Shown: piece by piece, positions 1 through 7,163 of the stretch
How the letters are laid out: each line of letters begins with the position of its first letter
Numbering within the stretch: position 1 is the first letter of the stretch
From: JAVBNF01 sp031551725
GTDB taxonomy: Bacteria; Bacteroidota; Bacteroidia; Bacteroidales; P3
Assembly (NCBI GenBank): GCA_031551725.1
Contig: JAVBNF010000016.1
Coordinates: 1-30,865, forward strand
Reading direction: 5' to 3'
DNA length: 30,865 nucleotides
Translations under genes and position numbers: made by a program
The notes under the pieces: generated by a model
What the model saw: only the letters and a program-made list of their open reading frames with translations
What the model was told of the DNA's origin: nothing
Databases searched by the model: none

Positions 1-4
1 TGAT

Positions 5-121
5 GGGCGTATGCAATACGCCCGTACATTGCCGTTCGAAGGGGCACCCGCAAGGGATGCCCGTACAGCAAGCGGTGGCACGTTGTTGTTGGCAGGGCAA
101 CCGCAAGGGTTGCCCGTACAG
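5..121. repeat. Three hairpin repeat units ending in CCCGTACA
   Basis: Three short hairpins occur in a row: 5-23 (arms 5-12/16-23), 42-62 (GGGCA/TGCCC plus CCC/GGG, with a one-base bulge) and 95-115 (GGGCAACC/GGTTGCCC). Each is followed directly by CCCGTACA or its overlap, and the last two have a GCAA loop. The stem sequences differ but pairing is kept, which indicates that structure is what is maintained. No protein gene overlaps. The units resemble dispersed intergenic hairpin repeats seen in many bacteria; mobility is inferred, not shown. Confidence 0.75.
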
Positions 122-189
122 GCCGCAGCCGATAATTGTAAGTGTGTTTTCATGTGTGTATATTTATTAATTGGTAATTCGTTTGTTCG

Positions 190-222
190 AGACCTAACAG
201 GTTTTTAAAACCTGTTAGGTCT
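190..222. repeat. 33-bp palindrome with 16-bp perfect arms
   Basis: Positions 190-205 (starting AGACCTAACAGG) are the exact reverse complement of 207-222, with a single T at the centre. It lies in an intergenic region and is not followed by a clear T-run on either strand, so it is more likely a REP-like palindrome than an intrinsic terminator. Two other perfect palindromes of similar size occur at 30263-30290 and 30784-30815. Confidence 0.85.
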
Positions 223-242
223 AAGCCTTGAACGCAATTAAT

Positions 243-320
243 AAAAAAGGCGCGAGTTGAATTCTTATTTTCACAAAGGTACGACCAAGCACCACGAAGA
301 AATAAGACACAACTCACGCC
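243..320 (-). terminator. Long-stem intrinsic terminator
   Basis: On the minus strand 310-320 pairs with 249-259 (11 bp, one G-U), and inside it 299-306 pairs with 264-272. The stem is followed at once by six T residues (248-243). This is a good intrinsic terminator for leftward transcription from the 493-524 promoter or from the gene ending at 512. Its stem uses bases that also take part in the alternative rod described for 243-390. Confidence 0.6.
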
Positions 321-390
321 GGAACACAGCATGAGCGCATCGCTATTAAATTCCTCTTCTTAAAAATGGTCGTTTCTTGTGAAAGAATTT
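243..390 (-). ncRNA. Candidate structured RNA, 6S-like rod (unassigned)
   Basis: The minus-strand transcript can fold into a long rod. The paired blocks are 260-266 with 383-389 (7 bp), 271-277 with 376-382 (7 bp), 281-286 with 368-373 (6 bp), 296-302 with 353-359, and an apical hairpin 313-319 with 329-335. Mismatches on the plus strand (277/376, 317/331, 301/354, 302/353) become G-U wobbles on the minus strand, so the strand assignment is supported by the pairing itself. The rod with internal loops resembles 6S RNA architecture, but I could not recognise conserved 6S sequence. A good promoter at 493-524 could drive it, giving a transcript of about 245 nt ending at the T-run at 243-248. No plausible protein is encoded here. 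It could instead be a long 3'-UTR or an attenuator. Confidence 0.45.
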
Positions 391-444
391 AAGCTTACGC
401 TTTTTTTATTTATGTTTAATTAGTGTTTTTCTATAAATTTATTG

Positions 445-486
445 TTTTCTTGTTAACTCGTTAACCTGTTTTCTTGTTAACTTTTC
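445..486. repeat. GTTAAC-type dispersed repeat
   Basis: The stretch contains repeated TTCTTGTTAAC, TCGTTAAC and CTGTTTTC words. The same vocabulary recurs at 6571-6668 (inside the 5' end of the btuB-like gene) and at 14653-14691, so it appears to be a lineage-specific intergenic repeat. No function is evident. Confidence 0.5.
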
Positions 487-492
487 TTTCCG

Positions 493-524
493 CAAAGTTA
501 TAAATTATTTTTTAATTAATCAAA
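493..524 (-). promoter_or_regulatory. Bacteroidota promoter TTTG-N20-TAACTTTG
   Basis: On the minus strand TTTG (524-521), 20 bases, then TAACTTTG (500-493) matches the Bacteroidota -33/-7 consensus closely. It points leftward, into the structured region ending at 243, and overlaps the stop of the ArnT-like gene. No open reading frame lies downstream, which is the main reason to suspect a small RNA. Confidence 0.55.
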
Positions 525-2074
525 TTATCTTTCGGAAGCTGCTTTAGATTGTGCAGTTGATACACAAAGAAATTTTCCACCACCTTTCCACAACGATAAA
601 TAGGAATCATAACAGGCTCGCCGATGGTTTCGAAATATTCGGAGAAATGGTCTTGCGGTGGCGAAAAATCATGGCTTGACGTTACATACCACATGTCCAT
701 CCCTTCTTGAAATCCGCCTCTGGCTTGGTTAATCCATGCAAATTTATGAATGCGTTCCAAATCACCGATGACTAAAACGTGTGTATTGTTTGGTTCTGCA
801 ATGTAGTAATCCTGATTGGCGGCCGGAAACCAACGATAGGAGACAATAGGCGCAACAGCCGGCATTTCGCCATTTGCAATTGCTTTTTGCCGGATTTCGC
901 CAAAGCCTTTTCCCGCTTGATGCCAACCGTATAAATCGAGCGAAAAATCGTATTCGCCCAAATCTTCTGCTTCGGTATGGATTTTATCAGGAAAAATAAG
1001 CCCTGTGTGAATATGAAAAACAGCAAGCGATAAGCCTACAAATATTAGGCTTAAGCCAAGTGTGTTCCACGTGTTGAACAAACGTTGCGATTGTTGTTTT
1101 TCGTCCAGCCATGCCGCGCAGAGCGGAATTAAACTTACAAAAGCCGGTCCACTCCAATGCGGAAGCGTGGAACGAAAGCACGCGAAAAACCAAAACAAAA
1201 GGATAACGGGCATTCCAACGCAAAGCAAAAGGCGTCCCATGTGCCTGTCGATAAATATTTTTTTTCGCAGAAATGCAACAACAACGATGAATAATAATAT
1301 AAAATTAACAGGATTGTTGTACAAAAATTCGCCGGCAATTTCGGTAAGCAAATAATCAATCCGGAAAGGCGTGCCCTGGCTATCGACGCGTTCGGCATGA
1401 AACGTAAAACTGATAAAATCGTTTTGCAAATTCCAAATCAAAACAGGAAGCATGCAGATAATCGTGATGATTCCGGAAATCCAAAGTTCTTTTGTTTTCA
1501 ACCATTTCCGGTCGAAAAACAAAATATACAAACCGGCACCGAGCCAAAGAAATATGGAGGTGTATTTGGAAATAAATGCAAGTCCGATAAATAATCCGGC
1601 GAGCAATAAATATTTTTTTTGCTGTTCAAAGTTGTATTTTTCGGAGAAAACGCGCGTCAATATCCACAAAGAAAGCAGCCAGAATAGGGATTGCGGAGCG
1701 TCGGGCATGATAAATGTTCCGGCAATGATAAAGGCATAAACAGAAGCGGTGTAAAGCAATGCTGCAAACCAACCTGTACGTTCGTTTTTAATTTCTTTTC
1801 CGATTTGAAAAATCAGAAATGTATTGATTGCCGCAAAAACAATGGGCGACATGCGGAACGCCAATTCACTTGTAAAAGTTAATCCGAGCGAGAAAATCCA
1901 CATCATCCAGCCAATCATTGGCGGATGGTCGAAGTGGCTCCAATCGGGATATAAAGCGTATAAACGATAGTAAACTTCGTCGTTTCCTAACTCCGTTGTT
2001 GCTGCAAGAATCACGCGGATGAGCGTAGATATTACAATTAAAATCCAAAGGTGTTTTGAATAATTTTTTTTCAC
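512..2074 (-). CDS. GT39/ArnT-like membrane glycosyltransferase
   Basis: This 520-residue protein is an integral membrane protein of the dolichyl-phosphate mannosyltransferase/ArnT superfamily (GT-C fold). Such enzymes move a sugar from a polyprenyl-phosphate donor to lipid, glycan or protein on the outer side of the inner membrane. The N-terminal helix is followed by the typical first periplasmic loop with an acidic pair (GNDEVYYRLY, residues about 30-39) and HFDHPP, then FIMPDAPQ after several further helices. Many hydrophobic segments fill residues 5-360, and the C-terminal 150 residues form a soluble domain. The start is GTG (2072-2074); no better ATG lies upstream. It is downstream of, and in the same direction as, the PHP-type gene, with a nested inverted repeat in the 143-bp gap. 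The acceptor cannot be read from sequence. Confidence 0.82.
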   Translation of the reverse strand: MKKNYSKHLWILIVISTLIRVILAATTELGNDEVYYRLYALYPDWSHFDHPPMIGWMMWIFSLGLTFTSELAFRMSPIVFAAINTFLIFQIGKEIKNERTGWFAALLYTASVYAFIIAGTFIMPDAPQSLFWLLSLWILTRVFSEKYNFEQQKKYLLLAGLFIGLAFISKYTSIFLWLGAGLYILFFDRKWLKTKELWISGIITIICMLPVLIWNLQNDFISFTFHAERVDSQGTPFRIDYLLTEIAGEFLYNNPVNFILLFIVVVAFLRKKIFIDRHMGRLLLCVGMPVILLFWFFACFRSTLPHWSGPAFVSLIPLCAAWLDEKQQSQRLFNTWNTLGLSLIFVGLSLAVFHIHTGLIFPDKIHTEAEDLGEYDFSLDLYGWHQAGKGFGEIRQKAIANGEMPAVAPIVSYRWFPAANQDYYIAEPNNTHVLVIGDLERIHKFAWINQARGGFQEGMDMWYVTSSHDFSPPQDHFSEYFETIGEPVMIPIYRCGKVVENFFVYQLHNLKQLPKDNLIN

Positions 2075-2123
2075 AAAGAATTTATTTTAGAAGATTGATA
2101 AAATTTATGTTTTTTAATTTTTA

Positions 2124-2207
2124 TTTAGACAAGATTTACAAGATTTACAAGTTTTTCTTTTCGACGAAGTCGAAAACTCTCCTGTTAATCTTGTAAATCC
2201 TGTCTAA
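2124..2207. repeat. Nested inverted repeat (copy 1)
   Basis: The outer arms 2124-2143 and 2188-2207 pair almost perfectly, the only mismatch becoming a G-U wobble in minus-strand RNA. The core word is TAGACAAGATTTACAAGAT. Inside lies a second hairpin, 2158-2165/2169-2176 (TTTTCGAC-GAA-GTCGAAAA). A related element with the same outer arm but a different inner hairpin sits at 13414-13486. There is no adjacent T-run in the minus direction, so it is not a typical terminator. Confidence 0.75.
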
Positions 2208-2217
2208 AAATATAAAA

Positions 2218-3447
2218 TTAAAGGTCTTTACATCTTATCAGAAAGAAAGCAAATGTTCCAAAAATTGCAATTACAAAAATAATAGAACCAAACTTTATTG
2301 CAGTTTTTCGCTCATCAATGGATGCCAATTGTTGTTTGGCAGGAGCATGACCGTCGGGCGTGCGCACAATCGGATTCAGATAATATCGAAAGCCTTCCGG
2401 CGATATGATTTCTACACGCACGTATGTGTTTTCAGGACGCAAAGTGTAAGTTGCTGTTTGGGTATTTGTGTTGCTTTGCAGCAAAGTTCCGTGATCGCCA
2501 TAAAATGTAATTTCGGTCATTGGTCTTTCCCATTCGATGGTAAATATGCTGTCGGAAATAGCAATGTTTTTCGGAAAAGAAACCTGTTTGCTATGTTCAA
2601 TTTTTGTTTCAAGATCGTCGATTTTCCAATCGGCATCAACGTTATTTAAACTTCCAAAACTCATTCCAAAGGCTTTTCCGTGTGAAAAACGGTCAAATAA
2701 AGTATCTTTTGTACGCGAAGGAGAATTGATAAAAACGGCATATCGCTGTACTCTTCTGATTTCGGAAACGGAGTGCGAGTCGTCGTTTGCCGTAATCCAC
2801 GCGGCATGTCCGTTGCTCAACGTCGAATCCCACTGCATAACGGACAAACGCATGCCATTCAGCACTTCGAATAAATCATAATTACAAAGATATTTTAATT
2901 CATGCGGCCAATATCCGTCGCGAATATCGGGATGATTGAGCGCCACCAAATCGCCTCGTTTTTTCAACAAATCAATTGTATATTGTTTTTGACTGAGGTT
3001 TTGCTCAAACATATAATCGCGCCAAAGCACCTTGCCATGCACCCCCATTAGCAATTGATGCGTTTTACGTTTGTTATATCCGTGTTCATAACACCGTATG
3101 TCGTAATCGCGCTTGCCGGCAAAGGTATCGATTTTCATGTAGTTTGACAATGTAACGACATCATAACCCAATTTTTTATACATTGCAAACACTTCTTCCT
3201 TGCTGTTGTCTCCGTCGGTAATGCCCCACCAACTTCTCGAATGCAGATGAAAAATGGCTTTGTGCCAATTATTCGCATCAATATCCTGATACGGATTGTA
3301 CCAGTGATTTCCGGAAAACGGCTTCGGCTCTTCAAATTTGTAAATGGGATATGTGGCGTAGAAATAAGTTTGCAGCAACACAAAGAAAATAATCGGCGCG
3401 AAAATCACGAGCAGAATGAATGTGGCAATTTTTTTTATGATAGACAT
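2218..3447 (-). CDS. PHP-domain metallohydrolase, membrane anchored
   Basis: This 409-residue protein has an N-terminal hydrophobic anchor (residues 4-31) and a C-terminal one (about 384-403). Between them is a PHP-type phosphoesterase domain: the HLHSRSWWGITDGDN motif near residue 68, an NHPD motif near 171, and NDDSHS near 221 supply the histidine/aspartate metal ligands expected for the family. PHP proteins hydrolyse phosphoesters with two or three metal ions; the substrate here is unknown. The two anchors suggest that the domain faces the periplasm, which is unusual compared with DNA polymerase or histidinol-phosphatase PHP domains. Residues 290-365 look like a beta-rich accessory domain. 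It has its own promoter (3525-3555) and precedes the ArnT-like gene, so a role in the cell envelope is plausible but only inferred. Confidence 0.75.
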   Translation of the reverse strand: MSIIKKIATFILLVIFAPIIFFVLLQTYFYATYPIYKFEEPKPFSGNHWYNPYQDIDANNWHKAIFHLHSRSWWGITDGDNSKEEVFAMYKKLGYDVVTLSNYMKIDTFAGKRDYDIRCYEHGYNKRKTHQLLMGVHGKVLWRDYMFEQNLSQKQYTIDLLKKRGDLVALNHPDIRDGYWPHELKYLCNYDLFEVLNGMRLSVMQWDSTLSNGHAAWITANDDSHSVSEIRRVQRYAVFINSPSRTKDTLFDRFSHGKAFGMSFGSLNNVDADWKIDDLETKIEHSKQVSFPKNIAISDSIFTIEWERPMTEITFYGDHGTLLQSNTNTQTATYTLRPENTYVRVEIISPEGFRYYLNPIVRTPDGHAPAKQQLASIDERKTAIKFGSIIFVIAIFGTFAFFLIRCKDL

Positions 3448-3484
3448 GTGTGATGAGTTAAGAATTAAGAATTAAGATGTATGC

Positions 3485-3533
3485 CCTCGTAAATCGTAAT
3501 TCTAAAATCGTAAATTTATTTACACAAAGATAC
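3485..3533. repeat. Promoter-linked leader repeat (copy 1)
   Basis: This 49-bp stretch, beginning CCTCGTAAATCG and ending in CAAAGATAC, is nearly identical to 29749-29796 upstream of the YfhO gene. In both places it forms the untranslated leader of a minus-strand gene and ends at the -7 promoter element. It contains repeated ATCGTAAAT words. Confidence 0.7.
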
Positions 3534-3555
3534 GCATTTTGCCCGTGAAATCAAA
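3525..3555 (-). promoter_or_regulatory. Promoter of the PHP-type gene
   Basis: On the minus strand TTTG (3555-3552), exactly 19 bases, then TATCTTTG (3532-3525) is an excellent match to the Bacteroidota housekeeping promoter. Transcription would begin near 3518, about 70 bases before the ATG at 3447. It separates this gene from the B12 uptake unit upstream. Confidence 0.7.
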
Positions 3556-3564
3556 ACTTTTCTT

Positions 3565-4632
3565 TTATTTGAAAAAGACTTTGCTTGGCACAATTCCTAC
3601 ATCCATCGTTTTTTTCAAGATTCCGGTAGAAGAATACACAAAAACTTGCCCGTTTTGTGTATAATCCTTGGCATCAGAGATATAAATGTCTCCGTTTTTC
3701 GGATTTACGGCGATACCGTAGGCACTTATCGTCGAAATATCAATTAAAGGTGTTGCCGGAAGCGATGCAGACGTTATACTCATGCTATAAACACTCCCAT
3801 TGCAAGCATAATACAACGTTTGCCCGTTTCCGTCGATTGCTAAAAGCGCAAACATTGTTTTGGCAGGCAGTTTAAATGTTTGCTCTATTTGTAAGGTCGA
3901 AGTATTAATTTTTGTCAAAACTGGCATTGAATCGGGGTTCAAATAGCCGGCAGTACTCAATACCCAAAGTTTATTGTTTGCATCAAGCACCATTGCTTCG
4001 GGTTCTTCGGTTACCACAATGCTGTCGATTAATGTTTGCGTGTTGACATCAATAACCTGAATCGTATTGTTGGGTGCATTTACATACCAATTGGCCCAAT
4101 TTCCCGCAAATACTTTTCCTTCGTGCAAAACCATTGCTTCTATTGATTTTCCGGTGGAAATATGCCCGATAATCTGATCGGTATTCAAATCAAAAACATG
4201 CAAACCTTCTTTACCAATATCGGAAATATATGCTTTGTTTTCATTAATTTTAATCATCTGGCGCGGAGAAATCAAGTTGTTGGTAATTACGCTTTCCGAA
4301 AGAAAATTTTGTGCATTCAATTTTTCGATTTTCGCTAAACCATTTACAACAACGTAAGCATGACTGCCATGCAGCATCAGAAATGAAGGTGTTGCACCCA
4401 AATCGCGGTTGTTGGCTGTAAGAAAAATATTGTTTTGCACTTGATTGCTGTCGAAGTTAAAAAACGAAAGATCGCCGCTAATCGGCGTTGCGCCGCCCAA
4501 TCCTTCACACAGGATAAATGCGCCGGATGTAGAAGTATCTACAGGCTTTTTCGGATCGTCGTTGTCTTTTTTACAAGCAAAAAATGTTGTTGCGAATGCT
4601 AAGGAAATAGCGATTGTTTTTAGAGATTTCAT
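3565..4632 (-). CDS. BtuG-like surface beta-propeller lipoprotein
   Basis: This gene encodes about 355 residues from the ATG at 4632. That start gives a clean lipoprotein signal peptide, MKSLKTIAISLAFATTFFAC, with the acylated Cys at position 20; an upstream ATG at 4662 would only add a polar extension. After the Cys comes KKDNDD, an acidic stretch typical of lipoproteins exported to the cell surface in Bacteroidota. The rest has repeated blades of YncE/DUF5074 type (for example HVFDLNTDQIIGHISTG, QVIDVNTQTLIDSI, GDIYISDAKDY), as in a seven-bladed beta-propeller. It follows the BtuB-like receptor by 59 bp under the same cobalamin riboswitch. In Bacteroides, BtuG is a propeller lipoprotein of about this size that captures B12 and hands it to BtuB. 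I infer the same job here; B12 binding is not shown by the sequence. Confidence 0.72.
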   Translation of the reverse strand: MKSLKTIAISLAFATTFFACKKDNDDPKKPVDTSTSGAFILCEGLGGATPISGDLSFFNFDSNQVQNNIFLTANNRDLGATPSFLMLHGSHAYVVVNGLAKIEKLNAQNFLSESVITNNLISPRQMIKINENKAYISDIGKEGLHVFDLNTDQIIGHISTGKSIEAMVLHEGKVFAGNWANWYVNAPNNTIQVIDVNTQTLIDSIVVTEEPEAMVLDANNKLWVLSTAGYLNPDSMPVLTKINTSTLQIEQTFKLPAKTMFALLAIDGNGQTLYYACNGSVYSMSITSASLPATPLIDISTISAYGIAVNPKNGDIYISDAKDYTQNGQVFVYSSTGILKKTMDVGIVPSKVFFK

Positions 4633-4657
4633 ATTTTTTATTTTTTGTTTTAGCATT

Positions 4658-4692
4658 GTCATGGCGAGCGCAGCGTGGCCATCCGGTGGCTT
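4658..4692. repeat. REP-like hairpin between btuB and btuG-like genes
   Basis: The words ATGGC and GCCAT flank a GAGCGCAGCGTG core, giving a small GC-rich hairpin in the 59-bp gap between the receptor and the lipoprotein. It resembles the common ATGGCGAGCG-type intergenic repeats. It could reduce downstream expression or protect the upstream RNA end; neither is shown. Confidence 0.4.
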
Positions 4693-6704
4693 TATCTGTT
4701 CTCAAACTTTATCCTCACATCCAACGCAAAGCTCCTCCCCGGCATGGGTTGCCACGCGATGGATTGATAACTTACGTCGAACATATTTTGGATTTTAAAT
4801 GCGCATTGCAAATTGATTTTTTTGATTTTAAAAAGACGGCCAATCCCGACATCATTGAGTGTATATGCCTCAAGCCAACGATCGTTGGACGATGTAATGT
4901 AACGCGTTCCGGTGTAATGAATCATCCACGAAGCATACCAATTTCCATAATACACGTAAAATTGATTCGAACACAAAATTTCCGGTACATAAATCAACTG
5001 CTTGTTTTTCGACAAGTCGTTTTGATAAACCGCCGTTTTATTGATGGATCGCGTTAAGCTGAATGATGATTGATTGTCGAATTTCCATTTATTTTTCTGA
5101 TACAAAATCTTCGAAACCCATTCCGCACCATAGCTGTGCACTTCTTTTAAATTTTGTGGCGACCAGTAGGCGGAAGCGGGATTGGGTTGCCACAAAATCC
5201 AATCTTTCACGCGCATGGCAAAGCCGGTGATTTCTTCCGCTATATGCCAATTTTTGGCATACGTTTTTTTATAAGACAATCCGAGTTCGGCAGAATAACC
5301 TCTTTCCGCTTGCAAGTCGGGATTTCCACCCGGATTCCAATACAAATCGTTTAAAGACGGCAGATGATAATTATTCGAAATATTTGCTTTTAAAAACAAT
5401 TGTTCTTTCTGCAATAATTGATAGTCGATTCCGATTGAAAACAAAAGCGGCGAAAGGCTTTCGTCTGTAAATTCTTCGCGCAAGACAGCGGATGCTAATA
5501 ATCGCGATGTGAATGCGTATTGAAACTCGCTGAATGCCGAAACCTGGTTGCGGTCGTGATTTTCTTTGTATTGGTTGCTGTTCGCGAAAGCGTAATCGTA
5601 GCGAATGCCTGATTTCCAATGCCAGCGAGTATCTTTCAATTCATATTCGGTATTGAGCATCCATTGTTGCACTTTGTTTACCGACAATGGGTCTTGGAGT
5701 TTGTTCAGGTTTTCGTATTCCATATCATCATACGAATAACCCGTAGAGATATTCAGCGTACTGCGGTTTTTCGAATATTTCCAATCGAGAACGGCATGGA
5801 TAAAATCGTCGGTTTCGGATTCTGCGCCGTTGTTGGAACTTACGATAATCGGCGCGGGAATTTTGCGGAAATTATGCTGTGCCCAGATTTTTGCGGAGAT
5901 AATTTGATAGTTATTAATCTTAAAAAACAAATCTTGCGTCAGTCCATACTGCTCGTAATTGGCGTATTTACGGGCATCTTTAAAACTATTTTGATTTCCG
6001 TTTACGTTGTTTGTAAATGTAAAATCGTTTGCCGAGCGGATGTAAAAAACTCCGGTTTGTGCAGCAAAATTTTGTGTGCTGCCGCCTGTTTTTACAAATG
6101 TTTTATATGTAGAAAAACTGGCGATTTCTTGTGTAACATCTACAAAGAAACGCTTATTCCATGGCGCTTGTGAGCCGATGGAAATACTTCCGCCGAGTCC
6201 GCCCGATGTTTCCGCAAGTGAGCCGCCACCGAAAGCAATGTTAATATTATCGGCTAAAAATACGGGGATTTTCGAAAAATCGGAATTACCAAGCATGGGC
6301 GAATTCAAGTTGATTCCGTTCCATAAAACATCGGTATGCGATGCGCCTGTTCCGCGGAATGATGGCGTGGCAAGCGATCCTTCGCCATAGGATTTAATGA
6401 AAATAGAAGACGAAAGCGACAGCAATTCGCCCAACGAAACCGGCACGGCATAATCCAATACACTTTGGTCGAAACGCACGGTTTTAGAGCCTTTGATGCG
6501 TTCCTGGCGTTCGGCGGAAATCTCAACGGCATTCAGATGTATAGTGTCTTGTGCAGAAATTGCAGAGAAGCTGGAAAACAGAAAAACAGGAAGACAGGAA
6601 GACAAAAAGATAGGAAAACTGTTTGCTCGTTCCCTCGTTCTCCTGTTAACTCGTCCCCTTGTTAACTTATAAACTGTATACCATAAACTTTTAAATTCTC
6701 TCAT
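4692..6704 (-). CDS. btuB: TonB-dependent outer-membrane receptor, BtuB-like
   Basis: This 670-residue protein is a TonB-dependent transporter. After the signal region there is a candidate TonB box (DTIHLNAVEISAE, about residues 53-65), then a plug domain with GELLSLSS, TPSFRGTGASHTDVLWNGINLN and GGGSLAETSGGLGGSISIGS, then a beta-barrel to the C-terminus. These plug motifs match vitamin B12 receptors of the BtuB group. The cobalamin riboswitch directly upstream (6830-6985) supports cobalamin or a related corrinoid as substrate, and the next gene is a BtuG-like lipoprotein. The only usable ATG is at 6704, giving an unusually long, Arg-rich N-terminal region (about 30 residues) before the hydrophobic core FPIFLSSCLPVFLFSSFS. 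The DNA coding for this region matches a dispersed repeat. Energy would come from TonB/ExbBD, which are not in this window. Confidence 0.85.
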   Translation of the reverse strand: MREFKSLWYTVYKLTRGRVNRRTRERANSFPIFLSSCLPVFLFSSFSAISAQDTIHLNAVEISAERQERIKGSKTVRFDQSVLDYAVPVSLGELLSLSSSIFIKSYGEGSLATPSFRGTGASHTDVLWNGINLNSPMLGNSDFSKIPVFLADNINIAFGGGSLAETSGGLGGSISIGSQAPWNKRFFVDVTQEIASFSTYKTFVKTGGSTQNFAAQTGVFYIRSANDFTFTNNVNGNQNSFKDARKYANYEQYGLTQDLFFKINNYQIISAKIWAQHNFRKIPAPIIVSSNNGAESETDDFIHAVLDWKYSKNRSTLNISTGYSYDDMEYENLNKLQDPLSVNKVQQWMLNTEYELKDTRWHWKSGIRYDYAFANSNQYKENHDRNQVSAFSEFQYAFTSRLLASAVLREEFTDESLSPLLFSIGIDYQLLQKEQLFLKANISNNYHLPSLNDLYWNPGGNPDLQAERGYSAELGLSYKKTYAKNWHIAEEITGFAMRVKDWILWQPNPASAYWSPQNLKEVHSYGAEWVSKILYQKNKWKFDNQSSFSLTRSINKTAVYQNDLSKNKQLIYVPEILCSNQFYVYYGNWYASWMIHYTGTRYITSSNDRWLEAYTLNDVGIGRLFKIKKINLQCAFKIQNMFDVSYQSIAWQPMPGRSFALDVRIKFENR
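6571..6668. repeat. GGAAAAC/GTTAAC repeat overlapping btuB signal peptide
   Basis: Tandem words of the type GGAAAACAG, AGGAAGACAGGAAGAC, then CTCGTTCCCTCGTTCTCCTG and GTTAACTCG/GTTAACTT run through the 5' coding end of the btuB-like gene. The same words are found in non-coding DNA at 445-486 and 14653-14691. Confidence 0.5.
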
Positions 6705-6829
6705 GTCTCATTTTTCCCGATGAATAAAAAACGTTTGCGGACGCGGGAATAGAGATGCAGAAAAGATTAAGCTGAGCTTGATTCGATTCACGCCGACTTT
6801 TTTCCCGAAAGTCCGATTACGTAATGTTG

Positions 6830-6985
6830 AAACGGCAGGTCTTCTGGCTTCCTCCTTTTGTTGAGCCTTCCCGTAAAAACAGTGGCATAAGATTCAACAA
6901 AAAACAAATGGAGGTTACAGCAGCGGGAACTGCGCAGGACTCACACCTGCTTCCCTTTTGCTTCGGATTGCTCCGAACCATTTCG
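6830..6985 (-). ncRNA. Cobalamin (B12) riboswitch
   Basis: The minus strand carries the cobalamin riboswitch signature: the B12 box AGCCAGAAGACCTGCC at 6849-6834, and upstream of it GGGAAGCAGGTGTGAGTCC and CCGCTGCTGTAACC, which are the conserved core helices. It lies about 125 bases before the btuB-like ATG. In the family, binding of adenosylcobalamin or a relative shuts expression off, so transporter and lipoprotein should be made when B12 is scarce. I see no clear terminator hairpin with a T-run downstream, so control may act on translation initiation. Confidence 0.93.
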
Positions 6986-6989
6986 ATTG

Positions 6990-7019
6990 CAAAATTACAA
7001 ATAAAATTTAGAATTCAAA
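6990..7019 (-). promoter_or_regulatory. Promoter for the B12 riboswitch transcript
   Basis: TTTG (7019-7016), 18 bases, then TAATTTTG (6997-6990) on the minus strand fits the Bacteroidota promoter and would start transcription a few bases before the riboswitch. The rest of the gap up to 7163 is AT-rich, with no further feature that I can support. Confidence 0.5.
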
Positions 7020-7163
7020 ACTTAAAATTAAAATATTTTTTATCGAGCTGATATTCAAACCACTACGAACACGTGTTCAAAACTTGTTTATAAATTCCGT
7101 TTTCAAAAATAAATAAAATGGCACCTCATCGCGTTTATATATATGAACAAATATTTATAAATT

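Noticed and set aside
11..332. Short open frames on both strands in the first 330 bases
   Set aside because: They run through hairpin repeats and the palindrome, have no family features and no suitable start context.
1062..1882. Several 60-97-codon plus-strand frames opposite the ArnT-like gene
   Set aside because: They are antisense to a well-supported gene and show no domain or promoter.
5619..6173. 184-codon plus-strand frame opposite btuB
   Set aside because: It is antisense to clear receptor coding sequence, with no recognisable domain.
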